Assembly: GCA_016218085.1 (NCBI GenBank) | Contig: JACREY010000012.1 | Coordinates: 496,001-560,000 of the forward strand | Source of the DNA: Ignavibacteriota bacterium | GTDB taxonomy: Bacteria > Bacteroidota > Ignavibacteria > Tepidaquicellales > Tepidaquicellaceae | Length of the DNA stretch: 64,000 bases | Direction: 5' to 3' | Shown here: piece by piece, positions 35,514-44,076 of the stretch | Layout: every line of letters starts with the position of its first letter | Numbering within the stretch: the stretch's first letter is position 1 | Program-made: the position numbers and the translations under genes | The notes under the pieces: generated by a model | The model's database searches: none | Told to the model about the DNA's origin: nothing | The model's input: only the letters and a program-made list of their open reading frames with translations

Positions 35514-38500
35514 ATGCTAAAATCTATTTTACAAAATGATTTTTCCAGAACTCAGGAGAACGAAATGTTTCGTGAGTTTAAAAATATTCTGCAAAACGAA
35601 TATGGAAAAAAAGAAGACTATATATATTTAATAGGTAATATTATAATAAAAAACGGTCCCTTCAGAAGCGAAATAGATGCCATCTTATTGAAAAAAAATG
35701 CAGTAATTATTATCGATTTTAAGGATAATGGAGGAAAGTTGAATTTTAGTTTAGATGAAGATTGGAAGATGGAAGATAACATTGTAAAAGGAGGAAGTCA
35801 TAAAAACCCATTTCATCAAATAAGGTCTTATAAGGCAAATTTATATCATTATCTGGATGATAATAAAGAAAATTTTTTAAACAAAGGTAATGTTCAGGAT
35901 TTCACACATATTAATGGATTAGTTTTATTTAGAAGAAATATTGTTTTTGACAGGAATGAATTACCGGGTAAAATAAGACCATGGTTTCATATTTGTGATA
36001 TGAATACTGTCATTGGGAAAATAAATGATATCGCCTCACCGAAAATAAACATAGAAAAATCTGAATATGAAAATCTACTAAGTTTATCGAAAATTGACTT
36101 AAAAGTAGAAGAATCTAAACCACCTGTGGTTTTAACTCCGGTTTACGAGCAAAAAAATGTAAAAAACACAACTGAAGAAAAAATTCTGGATTACTATATG
36201 AGCTGTCTTGAGCAAGAGCAATTAAAGCAGCTTCAGTTAATCGCTAAAAAAGATGGGAATGGTGTATTTGAGAAATCAAATAATTTTCGATATTTAAATG
36301 GTAATATTTATGAATTATTTTCCGGAGTTGAAACTGAACTAAATGCAATATTAAATGATGATTTAAAGAATTTTATTGATAGAGAAAATCAAAAGGCAAA
36401 TCCGAGATCGTTATTCTGCGGATATTCCATTTTCTCAAAAAGTAATAATGGGAATGAATATATATATCCGGCTTTTTATTGCCAATTAAAATATAATACC
36501 CAAACAAATAAATACGAAAGATCTTCGTTAGGTGATTGTTTTTTTAATAAAGCTCTGTTATTAAATCTTGGTTATAATGATAGAGAAGAAATTGAAAGTA
36601 TTAGTAACTTAATTGATTCTTTGGGTTTATTTGAAGATAAAATTAAAAAGTTGAAAGAAATAATTTCATCTTCTCAAAATGTAAGCATTACTTTAAATTC
36701 TGATTCGATATTGTTTTTTAGTGAGACATCTTCGACAATATACAATTTACTTAAAGAGCTTGGAGAAAATGGATTATCGAGAGATTTTGTAATTAATAGG
36801 CTAATAATGGAAACACCTGCGAAATATTTAACAGGTAACTTAAAACCAATTAATAATAAAAGTATTAACTCTCCTTTTCCTATTTTAGAGATTTTTAGAT
36901 TAAATAACTCGCAGGAGGAGGCTGTTTCAAAATGTTTAAATAATGATTTTACTGTCATAACCGGGCCCCCGGGAACTGGAAAATCGCAGGTGATTTTGAA
37001 TATAATAGCAAACGCTGTTTATGAGAATAAAACAGTTTTGTTTGCAAGTAAAAATAACAAGGCCGTAGATGTTGTAATTGAAAGAATGTTAAATGAAGTA
37101 TTAATAGAGTCAAATTTGCGGAATACAATTATAAGGTTAGGGAATAAGGAAGTAATTAGAGAGGAAATTGATAAATTGGTTGCTTTGTCAAACCAATTAA
37201 ACGACCAAAATATATCATATGAATCAGAAACAATTAATGGCTTAAATATTCTCCTTAAAAAGGTAAATGAGGAAATAAATATAATTAATAACAATATTGC
37301 TGATTCACATAATTATTTAGACAAAATAGATTACCTTCTTACTTTAGAGAATGTCATTTACTCTGCATTTTTTAACAGGGAAAAATATGAATTAGGAATT
37401 GAAGAAATAGAATTTGTAATTGAAGAAATTAAGAAACTTATTGATAGTAATTCGGGCTTATTGAAAAAAATATTAATAAAATTATTCAAATTCTGTTTTA
37501 AGAAAAAATATTTTAATAAATATATTTTATTTAAATCAAAACTACCTGTTAGCATTAGAGATTATTACGAACGCGAAAAATCCATGAATATGCGTTTTTC
37601 GTTTCAAGATTTATTAGAAAGAATAGATTATCTGAAAGTCGTCAAGCAAACCGAAATTGAAATAAAAAAGATAATAAATTTCATTTTAGAAAAGATTATT
37701 GTTGAAGATGAAAAATTATTTAATATTAATGAAGCAAAAAATTTAATAATTAACTACATAGAAAATCAAAAAACGAATCTTTTCGATAAACATTCTGAGA
37801 AAATTAAATTATCGAGAAATATATTTGCTGAGAAAATTAAAGAAAAAATTAGTAGTAATAATTTTAATAATATCATTACTAAGTATATAAGCAATATAAG
37901 AAAATTTAACAGAATAGATGGGGAAGATATACCAAATGATCAATTTAGCCAGTTCATGACTCAGTGGGAGGAAAACGCTGAAAACCTGGTTAAGAATCTT
38001 CCGGTTTGGACTGTTACAAGCCTTTCAGCGCGTAATGGTATTCCACTTAAAGATAAAATATTTGATTTACTTGTAATTGACGAAGCATCTCAGTGTGACA
38101 TACCCTCAGCAATTCCATTATTTTATCGGGCAAAAAAAATATGCATTCTGGGAGATGATATGCAATTAAGACATATACCGGGAATAAAAGAGTCAGAAGA
38201 TAAAGAAATAGCAGTAAGTTGTGGAATATCTGCAATTGGTGGTAGATATACAAAATACTCATTATATGATATTAGTGAAATTTTAATGAAAAAATCAAAT
38301 GAGAGGATTTATTTCTTAGATGAGCATTTCAGAAGCCATGAAAATATAATGAAATTCTCAAATGAATATTTTTATTTACCTAAAAAAGGGAGAGAAATGG
38401 TAAATAAAACTATTCCATCAACATTAATATATCCAAAGCAGGGCATATTTTGGGTCGATGTAATCGGGGGGGATGAAGTAATTGACAAATACAATAAAAA

Positions 38501-38906
38501 CGAAATTGATAAGTGCATAGAGCTTTATAAACATTTGAAAAAAAATCAGATAAATGATGAGACTACTTATGGAATTGCAACCCCTTTTAGAAACCAGGCA
38601 AATAAAATAGCGAAAAAACTAATAGACGTCAGAATTAATACAAAAGATACAATTAATGTTCTTGGTAATACAGTTCATGTATTCCAGGGAGATGAAAGAG
38701 ATCTAATTTTACTTTCCTTAGTTGTATCCAACAATGCCACCTTAAGTATGGTCAATTTTATTAATTATGTTTCTATACAATTATTAAATGTAGGAATATC
38801 AAGGGGCCGAAGTGCTGTATTTGTTGTTGGAGATAAAAAATTCTGTAAAAAGTCGGGGGGATTATTGAAAAATTTGGCGGATTATACCGAGGATTATAGT
38901 TTTTAA
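35514..38906 (+). CDS. NERD-domain superfamily 1 helicase
   Basis: A 1130-aa protein. The N-terminal roughly 170 residues resemble the NERD nuclease-related domain (RSEIDAILLKKNAVIIIDFKD gives D...DxK; quoted region about 43-63). The helicase core is DNA2/UPF1-like: Walker A GPPGTGKS (484-491), Walker B DEASQ (856-860), ILGDDMQLRHIP and a C-terminal VFQGDERDLI / GISRGRSAVFVVGD. A long helical insertion (about 540-820) separates the two parts. Nuclease-helicase proteins of this plan are found in phage defense loci. The gene starts 10 bp after hsdS and is followed by a copy of the hsdS tail, so it seems to have been inserted at the hsdS 3' end. Confidence 0.85.
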   Translation: MLKSILQNDFSRTQENEMFREFKNILQNEYGKKEDYIYLIGNIIIKNGPFRSEIDAILLKKNAVIIIDFKDNGGKLNFSLDEDWKMEDNIVKGGSHKNPFHQIRSYKANLYHYLDDNKENFLNKGNVQDFTHINGLVLFRRNIVFDRNELPGKIRPWFHICDMNTVIGKINDIASPKINIEKSEYENLLSLSKIDLKVEESKPPVVLTPVYEQKNVKNTTEEKILDYYMSCLEQEQLKQLQLIAKKDGNGVFEKSNNFRYLNGNIYELFSGVETELNAILNDDLKNFIDRENQKANPRSLFCGYSIFSKSNNGNEYIYPAFYCQLKYNTQTNKYERSSLGDCFFNKALLLNLGYNDREEIESISNLIDSLGLFEDKIKKLKEIISSSQNVSITLNSDSILFFSETSSTIYNLLKELGENGLSRDFVINRLIMETPAKYLTGNLKPINNKSINSPFPILEIFRLNNSQEEAVSKCLNNDFTVITGPPGTGKSQVILNIIANAVYENKTVLFASKNNKAVDVVIERMLNEVLIESNLRNTIIRLGNKEVIREEIDKLVALSNQLNDQNISYESETINGLNILLKKVNEEINIINNNIADSHNYLDKIDYLLTLENVIYSAFFNREKYELGIEEIEFVIEEIKKLIDSNSGLLKKILIKLFKFCFKKKYFNKYILFKSKLPVSIRDYYEREKSMNMRFSFQDLLERIDYLKVVKQTEIEIKKIINFILEKIIVEDEKLFNINEAKNLIINYIENQKTNLFDKHSEKIKLSRNIFAEKIKEKISSNNFNNIITKYISNIRKFNRIDGEDIPNDQFSQFMTQWEENAENLVKNLPVWTVTSLSARNGIPLKDKIFDLLVIDEASQCDIPSAIPLFYRAKKICILGDDMQLRHIPGIKESEDKEIAVSCGISAIGGRYTKYSLYDISEILMKKSNERIYFLDEHFRSHENIMKFSNEYFYLPKKGREMVNKTIPSTLIYPKQGIFWVDVIGGDEVIDKYNKNEIDKCIELYKHLKKNQINDETTYGIATPFRNQANKIAKKLIDVRINTKDTINVLGNTVHVFQGDERDLILLSLVVSNNATLSMVNFINYVSIQLLNVGISRGRSAVFVVGDKKFCKKSGGLLKNLADYTEDYSF

Positions 38907-38920
38907 TAAATTTCAAATAT

Positions 38921-39070
38921 ATGGTATCTAAAATAAAAATAAAAGAAGAAATCGAAAAGCGTTTATCGGTATGCCACAAAATGGAAGAACCAATAGTAAA
39001 ATCTTTGGCTGGATCCGAATCCCTCCGCCAAAGCATCTTAAAACAAGCCTTTGAAGGAAAAATAAAATGA
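38921..39070 (+). pseudogene. hsdS C-terminal fragment (duplicated tail)
   Basis: A 49-codon ORF whose residues from about 9 on match the last roughly 44 residues of HsdS: EEIEKRLSVCHKMEEP, then ESLRQSILKQAFEGK. There is no target-recognition domain. It ends in TGA overlapping the ATG of the next gene (ATGA), so translation of the fragment could feed the membrane protein. It is best read as the leftover of the original hsdS end, or of a second hsdS gene, after insertion of the NERD-helicase gene. Confidence 0.85.
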
Positions 39071-39702
39071 TAAAAAATTTAAAAACTGTTTATAATTTTA
39101 CTAAGAAATATATATGGATAATTACTTCGTGTTTTGCTGTTTCAGCATTTTTAATAAAAGAAGAAACAAGAAACTTTGTATGGAACAATGGAATCACGAT
39201 TTTATTAATATTACAGTCAATTATTATAATTTTATTATTAATTGTAATCATTATTGGCAAACTTAAAATTCCTCACAATGATGTAAGTGTTTATAATAGA
39301 TTAATGAACATTTTGAATTTGCATTCAACAGAATATATTCTAAGGGATATGCAAAATAATTTACCAATTGCACTTGCTGATTTAAGAATATTAAATGACT
39401 TTGTTTTTGAAATCGCTCATGTGAATAACAGAATATTGAATAAAAAACTAAATAGACTTATGATGAATTTTAGCAATTCCTTATCGCAATATTTAAAGAG
39501 ACATGCAAGTTGTACTGTCCCAATTAGGGGGAACTCTACACATGTTTCATTTGATCCTGAATTTAAACAAAACAATCATGAATTATATGAAAGTAGAGTA
39601 AAAGAATTAGATGACCTGGCTTCGGAAGCATTTAGGCATCTCGGAATACTGATGAATTATGCGGCTAAAAAAAATATTAATAGGAATCAAATATCTACTT
39701 AA
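39067..39702 (+). CDS. Two-TM membrane protein in the RM island
   Basis: A 211-aa protein with two N-terminal transmembrane helices (about residues 15-33 and 42-66; IWIITSCFAVSAFLI, ITILLILQSIIIILLLIVIII) and a cytosolic helical domain of about 140 residues. This layout is like SLATT-type and other membrane effectors that work next to a cytosolic sensor, but no signature was recognised. It is translationally coupled to the hsdS fragment (ATGA) and followed 9 bp later by a nuclease-like gene. Function unknown; toxicity by membrane damage is one hypothesis. Confidence 0.65.
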   Translation: MIKNLKTVYNFTKKYIWIITSCFAVSAFLIKEETRNFVWNNGITILLILQSIIIILLLIVIIIGKLKIPHNDVSVYNRLMNILNLHSTEYILRDMQNNLPIALADLRILNDFVFEIAHVNNRILNKKLNRLMMNFSNSLSQYLKRHASCTVPIRGNSTHVSFDPEFKQNNHELYESRVKELDDLASEAFRHLGILMNYAAKKNINRNQIST

Positions 39703-39711
39703 ATAAATAAT

Positions 39712-40611
39712 ATGGAAAACATTCACATTCACGAAGACACCTCTAAACCAGAAAATAGGGTTAATCTTACACTATTTCATCTTCTAATGATTGATGAAGT
39801 TAATGGCTTTATTAAAAAAAGGTTAGGCATTCCATCGGAATCTTTATTATATCCTTCGCCTAATTTATCTGTTGAGGAATTTGATGTTTGCGGCAGACCG
39901 GACTTTGTAATTAATTTAAATAATCAGACTATAGGATATATAGAAGTTGAATTAGGAAGAGAAGATATTGAACAAATTACAAGATACAGAAAGATTGAAA
40001 CCGCAAAGGTTTTCTCTGTAGTGGGAAAAAAAGATTATAACGAAGGAAATCTTGCTCTCGATGAAATATATAATCATCTTCAAATGATTAAAGAGAAATA
40101 TGAAAATACACAGAAGTATTATAGCATCCGGCTTTTTGAAAAATTGATAGAATATTATATTATTCAAAATAATTTTAAAATCAATTCAAAGTCGGTAAAT
40201 TTATCCGATAAAATGAGAAATTCTTTTATAGTAGATTATTTTTACAAATATTTTGGAGAAGAAAGGATTCTTGAAAACGAAAAAGCGGAATCTGGTAAAG
40301 TAATGTTTAACACAAGGGGTGAAAATGGATTTTCGTTAAGAATATATTCGAGAGAGTCAAAGGTAGATAAAAGTTTAAGCTTAATGAATAGGTCCGGGGG
40401 ACGGCATGAAATAAATTTTCCATCGAAAATTAAATTATATAAATACCTTCCTTATGATAAAGCTGGAGTTGATAGTTATGTGAATTTTATTGCTTCACTT
40501 GGAGCAAAGGATATTTTGGTAAACGGAGAAAAAGGATTTGTCCATTTGCCATTAAACATTGTAGAAAAAAACATCGATAAATTTTGCGAATTAATAAGCA
40601 AATTGATGTAA
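39712..40611 (+). CDS. PD-(D/E)XK nuclease-like protein 1
   Basis: A 299-aa soluble protein. The candidate nuclease core is GRPDFVINLNNQTIGYIEVELGRED (about residues 62-87, seen as D...ExE), where the usual Lys of ExK is replaced by Glu-Leu, so activity is uncertain. The C-terminal part (YKYLPYDKAGVDSYVNFI) is not recognised. It is the first of four consecutive genes with the nuclease-like pattern, in the same direction as hsdM. A role in restriction of foreign DNA is inferred from context. Confidence 0.6.
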   Translation: MENIHIHEDTSKPENRVNLTLFHLLMIDEVNGFIKKRLGIPSESLLYPSPNLSVEEFDVCGRPDFVINLNNQTIGYIEVELGREDIEQITRYRKIETAKVFSVVGKKDYNEGNLALDEIYNHLQMIKEKYENTQKYYSIRLFEKLIEYYIIQNNFKINSKSVNLSDKMRNSFIVDYFYKYFGEERILENEKAESGKVMFNTRGENGFSLRIYSRESKVDKSLSLMNRSGGRHEINFPSKIKLYKYLPYDKAGVDSYVNFIASLGAKDILVNGEKGFVHLPLNIVEKNIDKFCELISKLM

Positions 40612-40641
40612 TCATAAAAAACCTTATGTAAAGGGAAATAA

Positions 40642-41598
40642 ATGAAAGATTTATTAATAAATATTGCCGGGTTATCTTCGGAGGATCTGACAACAGAGGT
40701 ATTAAGAATAATTCTCACAGATGAAAATTATGCTGTTTATCAGAGGTTGTTTTACAATTATTTTTTTGGAGATAATATAAATAAATCTACTAAGGAACTG
40801 AAATATGAAATAATAACACAAAAGTCTTTTTTTGAGGGAAGGCCTGATATTATAATTGAAGGGGGAAACGAGATTTATATTATTGAAAATAAATTCTACG
40901 CAGGTTTTAGTCAAGGTGACCAAATAAAACGTTACAAAGATATTATCAATAGATACTATAAGGAATTCCAGAGAAAGGAAGTTTTATTATTGACTACTGA
41001 TGGACGGAAAAAGTTTTATGAAGAGCTTTTAAATAATGATGGAATTTCAATAAGGTTTCTATCCTGGAACTTTTTATTAGATTTATTTTATTCAAATGAT
41101 TTTCTTATTTCAGCATTATCTAATTATATATATTATAATTTTATTTTACAAATTGAATTTTCTAAAAAGGAGTTAGAAATGTTAAATACTACGGAAATCC
41201 CAAATACCATTGACAAATTATTGAAAGTTGTAGATAAAATAAAGACTCAATTGCAAGATATTGGATTTAAAGTTGGAAGGACTTCTCAATCTATTAATTT
41301 TTATGGATACTTTGTAGAAAATGATGTTATGAAAATATGGTTTGGTTATGGCTTATTATGGTGGCAAGAATGCACAAAGGTTATTTCTCCATTATTTATT
41401 CAGATAAGAGAGGATTTTAGTCCGGTTTATAAATTCGATGATAATTTTATTAGTGTCCTATTGAAGATGGGTTTTTTTGAGTCTGGGAAAAATAATTGGA
41501 TTAAACCGATAGATTCAAATCTATATAAAGATGAAACAGAAATGGCAAAGGAAATTAAAAAATACTTTGATGAATTAATAAAGCATATTATAAAATAA
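40642..41598 (+). CDS. PD-(D/E)XK nuclease superfamily protein 2
   Basis: A 318-aa protein with the PDDEXK_4-like pattern: FFEGRPDIIIEGG, then EIYIIENKFYAGFSQGDQIKRY (about residues 70-98; D-x(n)-ExK with downstream Gln). The ExK is intact (ENK). The C-terminal domain contains DIGFKVGRTSQSINFYGYF and WFGYGLLWW, typical of C-terminal parts of DUF-type nuclease proteins. It follows gene 1 by 30 bp. Probably an active endonuclease-fold protein; target unknown. Confidence 0.72.
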   Translation: MKDLLINIAGLSSEDLTTEVLRIILTDENYAVYQRLFYNYFFGDNINKSTKELKYEIITQKSFFEGRPDIIIEGGNEIYIIENKFYAGFSQGDQIKRYKDIINRYYKEFQRKEVLLLTTDGRKKFYEELLNNDGISIRFLSWNFLLDLFYSNDFLISALSNYIYYNFILQIEFSKKELEMLNTTEIPNTIDKLLKVVDKIKTQLQDIGFKVGRTSQSINFYGYFVENDVMKIWFGYGLLWWQECTKVISPLFIQIREDFSPVYKFDDNFISVLLKMGFFESGKNNWIKPIDSNLYKDETEMAKEIKKYFDELIKHIIK

Positions 41599-41626
41599 TA
41601 ATTTTATAAAGTCTAAAAATAATTAT

Positions 41627-43120
41627 ATGAAACTTTGGAGATTTGGTCAAATTAAAATAAAAGATGGTTGGGAGATATTTTATAAAGAAAATATTTTAAC
41701 TTTTAATTGGCTCAAAGCTAATATTAATTATAAAAATATAAAGAATCTAAAGAAAATTAACGGTTGGACTTGCATTACACCATGGGTTAAAGAGCTAAAA
41801 AAAGGAGATTTAATATTTTTGTTTAGTAGAAATTCTTACGCAGGTGTTGCAATTGCGGAAGAATCGTATAAATATAATATTAATGACTTTAAAATATTGG
41901 GAAAGGAAAGACCCGGAATAAAAGTAAAGTTTCTACATAAACTGAAAACACCAGTTGAACATGGAATTGAAATATCGCATAAAAATCCAAAGGTTTTTAC
42001 AAGAGTTGGTGATTTAAAGTTTTCTTCTTTTATGATATTAAATTTTATTAAAAAAAAATATAAGGATAAATATAACATTATTATTGATTATATTAAAAAT
42101 AATTTTAATTCGGAATCCGAAAAAATATCAAGAATTTGCTGGAATACCAATCGATGGAGATTCCCAAGTGGACCGGAAGGAAAAACTAAAACGAAAAACA
42201 CATATGAATCAAAATATAACTACGGTCACGAAGAATGGCTATCAAACAATACCAGACCAATTAGTGGGTATAATTATGGATTTTTACAGACTTTAAATAT
42301 GATTAGCAATAGACATATCGATAAAAGTTACAGAATTTATTTATATACAATTAATGATGCGAACGAACGATTATTAGTCGGAGAAATAAGAAATGGCTGG
42401 TGTATTAGTAAAGCTGAATCAGTTTTTGTATATAATATTTATAAGAGAAAGAAATGGATTGATGAAATGGTAATAGACTTAAATAATTATGACATTAATT
42501 TGAAGCCTTTTTTAAAGACCTCACCAAAAATCTTTTTTAATTTAAAGTATAAAAAAGAAGATATTATAATTTATGAAATACCTATAAATATTATTTCATT
42601 TAATAAAAACATATCTTCATCACGATACAAATTGTTAGATAAAATTACTGATTTTAAAATTATATCTACTGAAGCTTCTGATAATAAAGGAACTTCTAAT
42701 GATAAAAGCACAAAAAAGGTGACAAGAAAATTAAAAGGTGGTAAAGTTACTTATGACCCTGTGCATAATAAAATTCAAAATATTTTACATAGTTATTTAG
42801 AATCAAAAGGAGAATATAAAAAGGTAAAGAAAGAGGTGGATGGTGTTGATGTCTGGGCAAAAACAAATCAAAATAAATTACATTTTTATGAAGTTAAAAC
42901 AAACAATTCAAAATTATCCATTAGGAATGCATTGGGACAAGTATTAGAATATTCCTGTTGGCCGGAACTGAACAAAGCTGAAAAGCTGATTATAGTTTCC
43001 GATAGTGAAGAAGATGAAGAAACGAAAAAGTATATGAAACATATACGAAATAAATATAATATACCCATATTTTATATGTCATATTCATTTGAAAAGAATA
43101 AATTCGGAGGATTAATATAA
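41627..43120 (+). CDS. Two-domain protein with C-terminal PD-(D/E)XK nuclease fold
   Basis: A 497-aa protein. The N-terminal roughly 150 residues look like a modified-base or EVE/PUA-like reader (WTCITPWVKELKKGDLIFLFSRNSYAGVAIA), which would recognise modified DNA or nucleotides; this is a guess from pattern. A basic, low-complexity linker follows (about 345-375). The C-terminal domain has the nuclease core VDVWAKTNQNKLHFYEVKT (D...EVK; about 408-427) and GQVLEYSCWPE. It overlaps the next gene by 1 bp. This plan suits a type IV-like restriction enzyme working beside the type I system. Confidence 0.65.
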   Translation: MKLWRFGQIKIKDGWEIFYKENILTFNWLKANINYKNIKNLKKINGWTCITPWVKELKKGDLIFLFSRNSYAGVAIAEESYKYNINDFKILGKERPGIKVKFLHKLKTPVEHGIEISHKNPKVFTRVGDLKFSSFMILNFIKKKYKDKYNIIIDYIKNNFNSESEKISRICWNTNRWRFPSGPEGKTKTKNTYESKYNYGHEEWLSNNTRPISGYNYGFLQTLNMISNRHIDKSYRIYLYTINDANERLLVGEIRNGWCISKAESVFVYNIYKRKKWIDEMVIDLNNYDINLKPFLKTSPKIFFNLKYKKEDIIIYEIPINIISFNKNISSSRYKLLDKITDFKIISTEASDNKGTSNDKSTKKVTRKLKGGKVTYDPVHNKIQNILHSYLESKGEYKKVKKEVDGVDVWAKTNQNKLHFYEVKTNNSKLSIRNALGQVLEYSCWPELNKAEKLIIVSDSEEDEETKKYMKHIRNKYNIPIFYMSYSFEKNKFGGLI

Positions 43121-44052
43121 TGCAACTCGGGAAATTAGAAAAAGTCGATTTAAGGAAACAATGGAAATTTGAGGAAAACTTTTCGGAGTGGCTTGCAGGG
43201 GAAGAGAATATCTCACTGCTTAGCGAAGAAATTGGTATTGAATTTTATGTTGTGAATCAGGAAGAACATGTAGGACCATTTAGAGCAGATATATTGTGCA
43301 AAGATGAAAATAACCATTTTGTATTAATTGAAAATCAGATAGAAAAAACAGACCATAAGCATTTAGGACAGTTGATGACATATGCGGCTGGATTGGAAGC
43401 TGTTACGATAATATGGATATCAAAAAATTTTACAGATGAACATAGAGCTGCAATAGATTGGCTTAACGGAATTACATCCAGCGGGTTTAATTTTTTTGCA
43501 ATTGAAATAGAATTATACAAAATAGGAGATAGTCTTGCTGCTCCTAAGTTTAATATAGTAGCCCAACCAAACGATTGGTCTAAAACACTAAGAAGCTCTG
43601 CAAAAGGAGAAATGTCTGAAACCAAGACGTTACAATTGGAATTCTGGAAAGCGTTTTGCGAATACCTTGAAAATTCAAAATCTAAAATAAGAGCAGGAAA
43701 ACCACAGCCACAGCACTGGCTTTCTTTTTTTGGATTTGGTAAAAGCGGTTTCCACGTTGATGCTTTTGCAAACACGTGGGATAAAAGAATCGGTGTTATT
43801 TTTTTGATGACTGGAGACAAAGCAAAGGAAAATTATTTTAAACTTAAAGAAAAATATGAAATAGAAATAAATAAAAAATTCAATAATGAACTAATATGGA
43901 AACAATCTGAAGATGTTAAAGAATGTAAATTAGCTTTAAGACATTCTGCTGATATTAGGGATAGAAATGATTGGAATAAACAACATAAATACTTAAAGGA
44001 AAAAATCGAAGATTTCTTTGAGTTTTTTGTACCATTAATAAAGCAAATTTGA
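43120..44052 (+). CDS. DUF4268-type PD-(D/E)XK protein
   Basis: A 310-aa protein with the layout I remember for DUF4268 proteins: LEKVDLRKQWKFEENFSEWLA at the start, the nuclease-like core FRADILCKD...VLIENQIEKTDHKHLGQL (about 49-85; ExQ in place of ExK) and AVTIIWISKNFTDEHRAAIDWLN. The catalytic Lys is replaced by Gln, a change also seen in active Holliday-junction-type relatives. It is the fourth nuclease-like gene in a row and lies 24 bp before hsdM. Such proteins are frequent in RM and mobile-element contexts; the exact role is unknown. Confidence 0.78.
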   Translation: MQLGKLEKVDLRKQWKFEENFSEWLAGEENISLLSEEIGIEFYVVNQEEHVGPFRADILCKDENNHFVLIENQIEKTDHKHLGQLMTYAAGLEAVTIIWISKNFTDEHRAAIDWLNGITSSGFNFFAIEIELYKIGDSLAAPKFNIVAQPNDWSKTLRSSAKGEMSETKTLQLEFWKAFCEYLENSKSKIRAGKPQPQHWLSFFGFGKSGFHVDAFANTWDKRIGVIFLMTGDKAKENYFKLKEKYEIEINKKFNNELIWKQSEDVKECKLALRHSADIRDRNDWNKQHKYLKEKIEDFFEFFVPLIKQI

Positions 44053-44076
44053 AATAAAATAAAATTAAGAATTTAT

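Noticed and set aside
26523-39070. Recombinase-driven hsdS inversion (phase-variable specificity)
   Set aside because: Only one complete hsdS and one short tail in direct, not inverted, orientation; no inverted repeats found.
43335-43820. Minus-strand ORF of 161 codons opposite the DUF4268 gene
   Set aside because: Shadow frame of a recognised gene.
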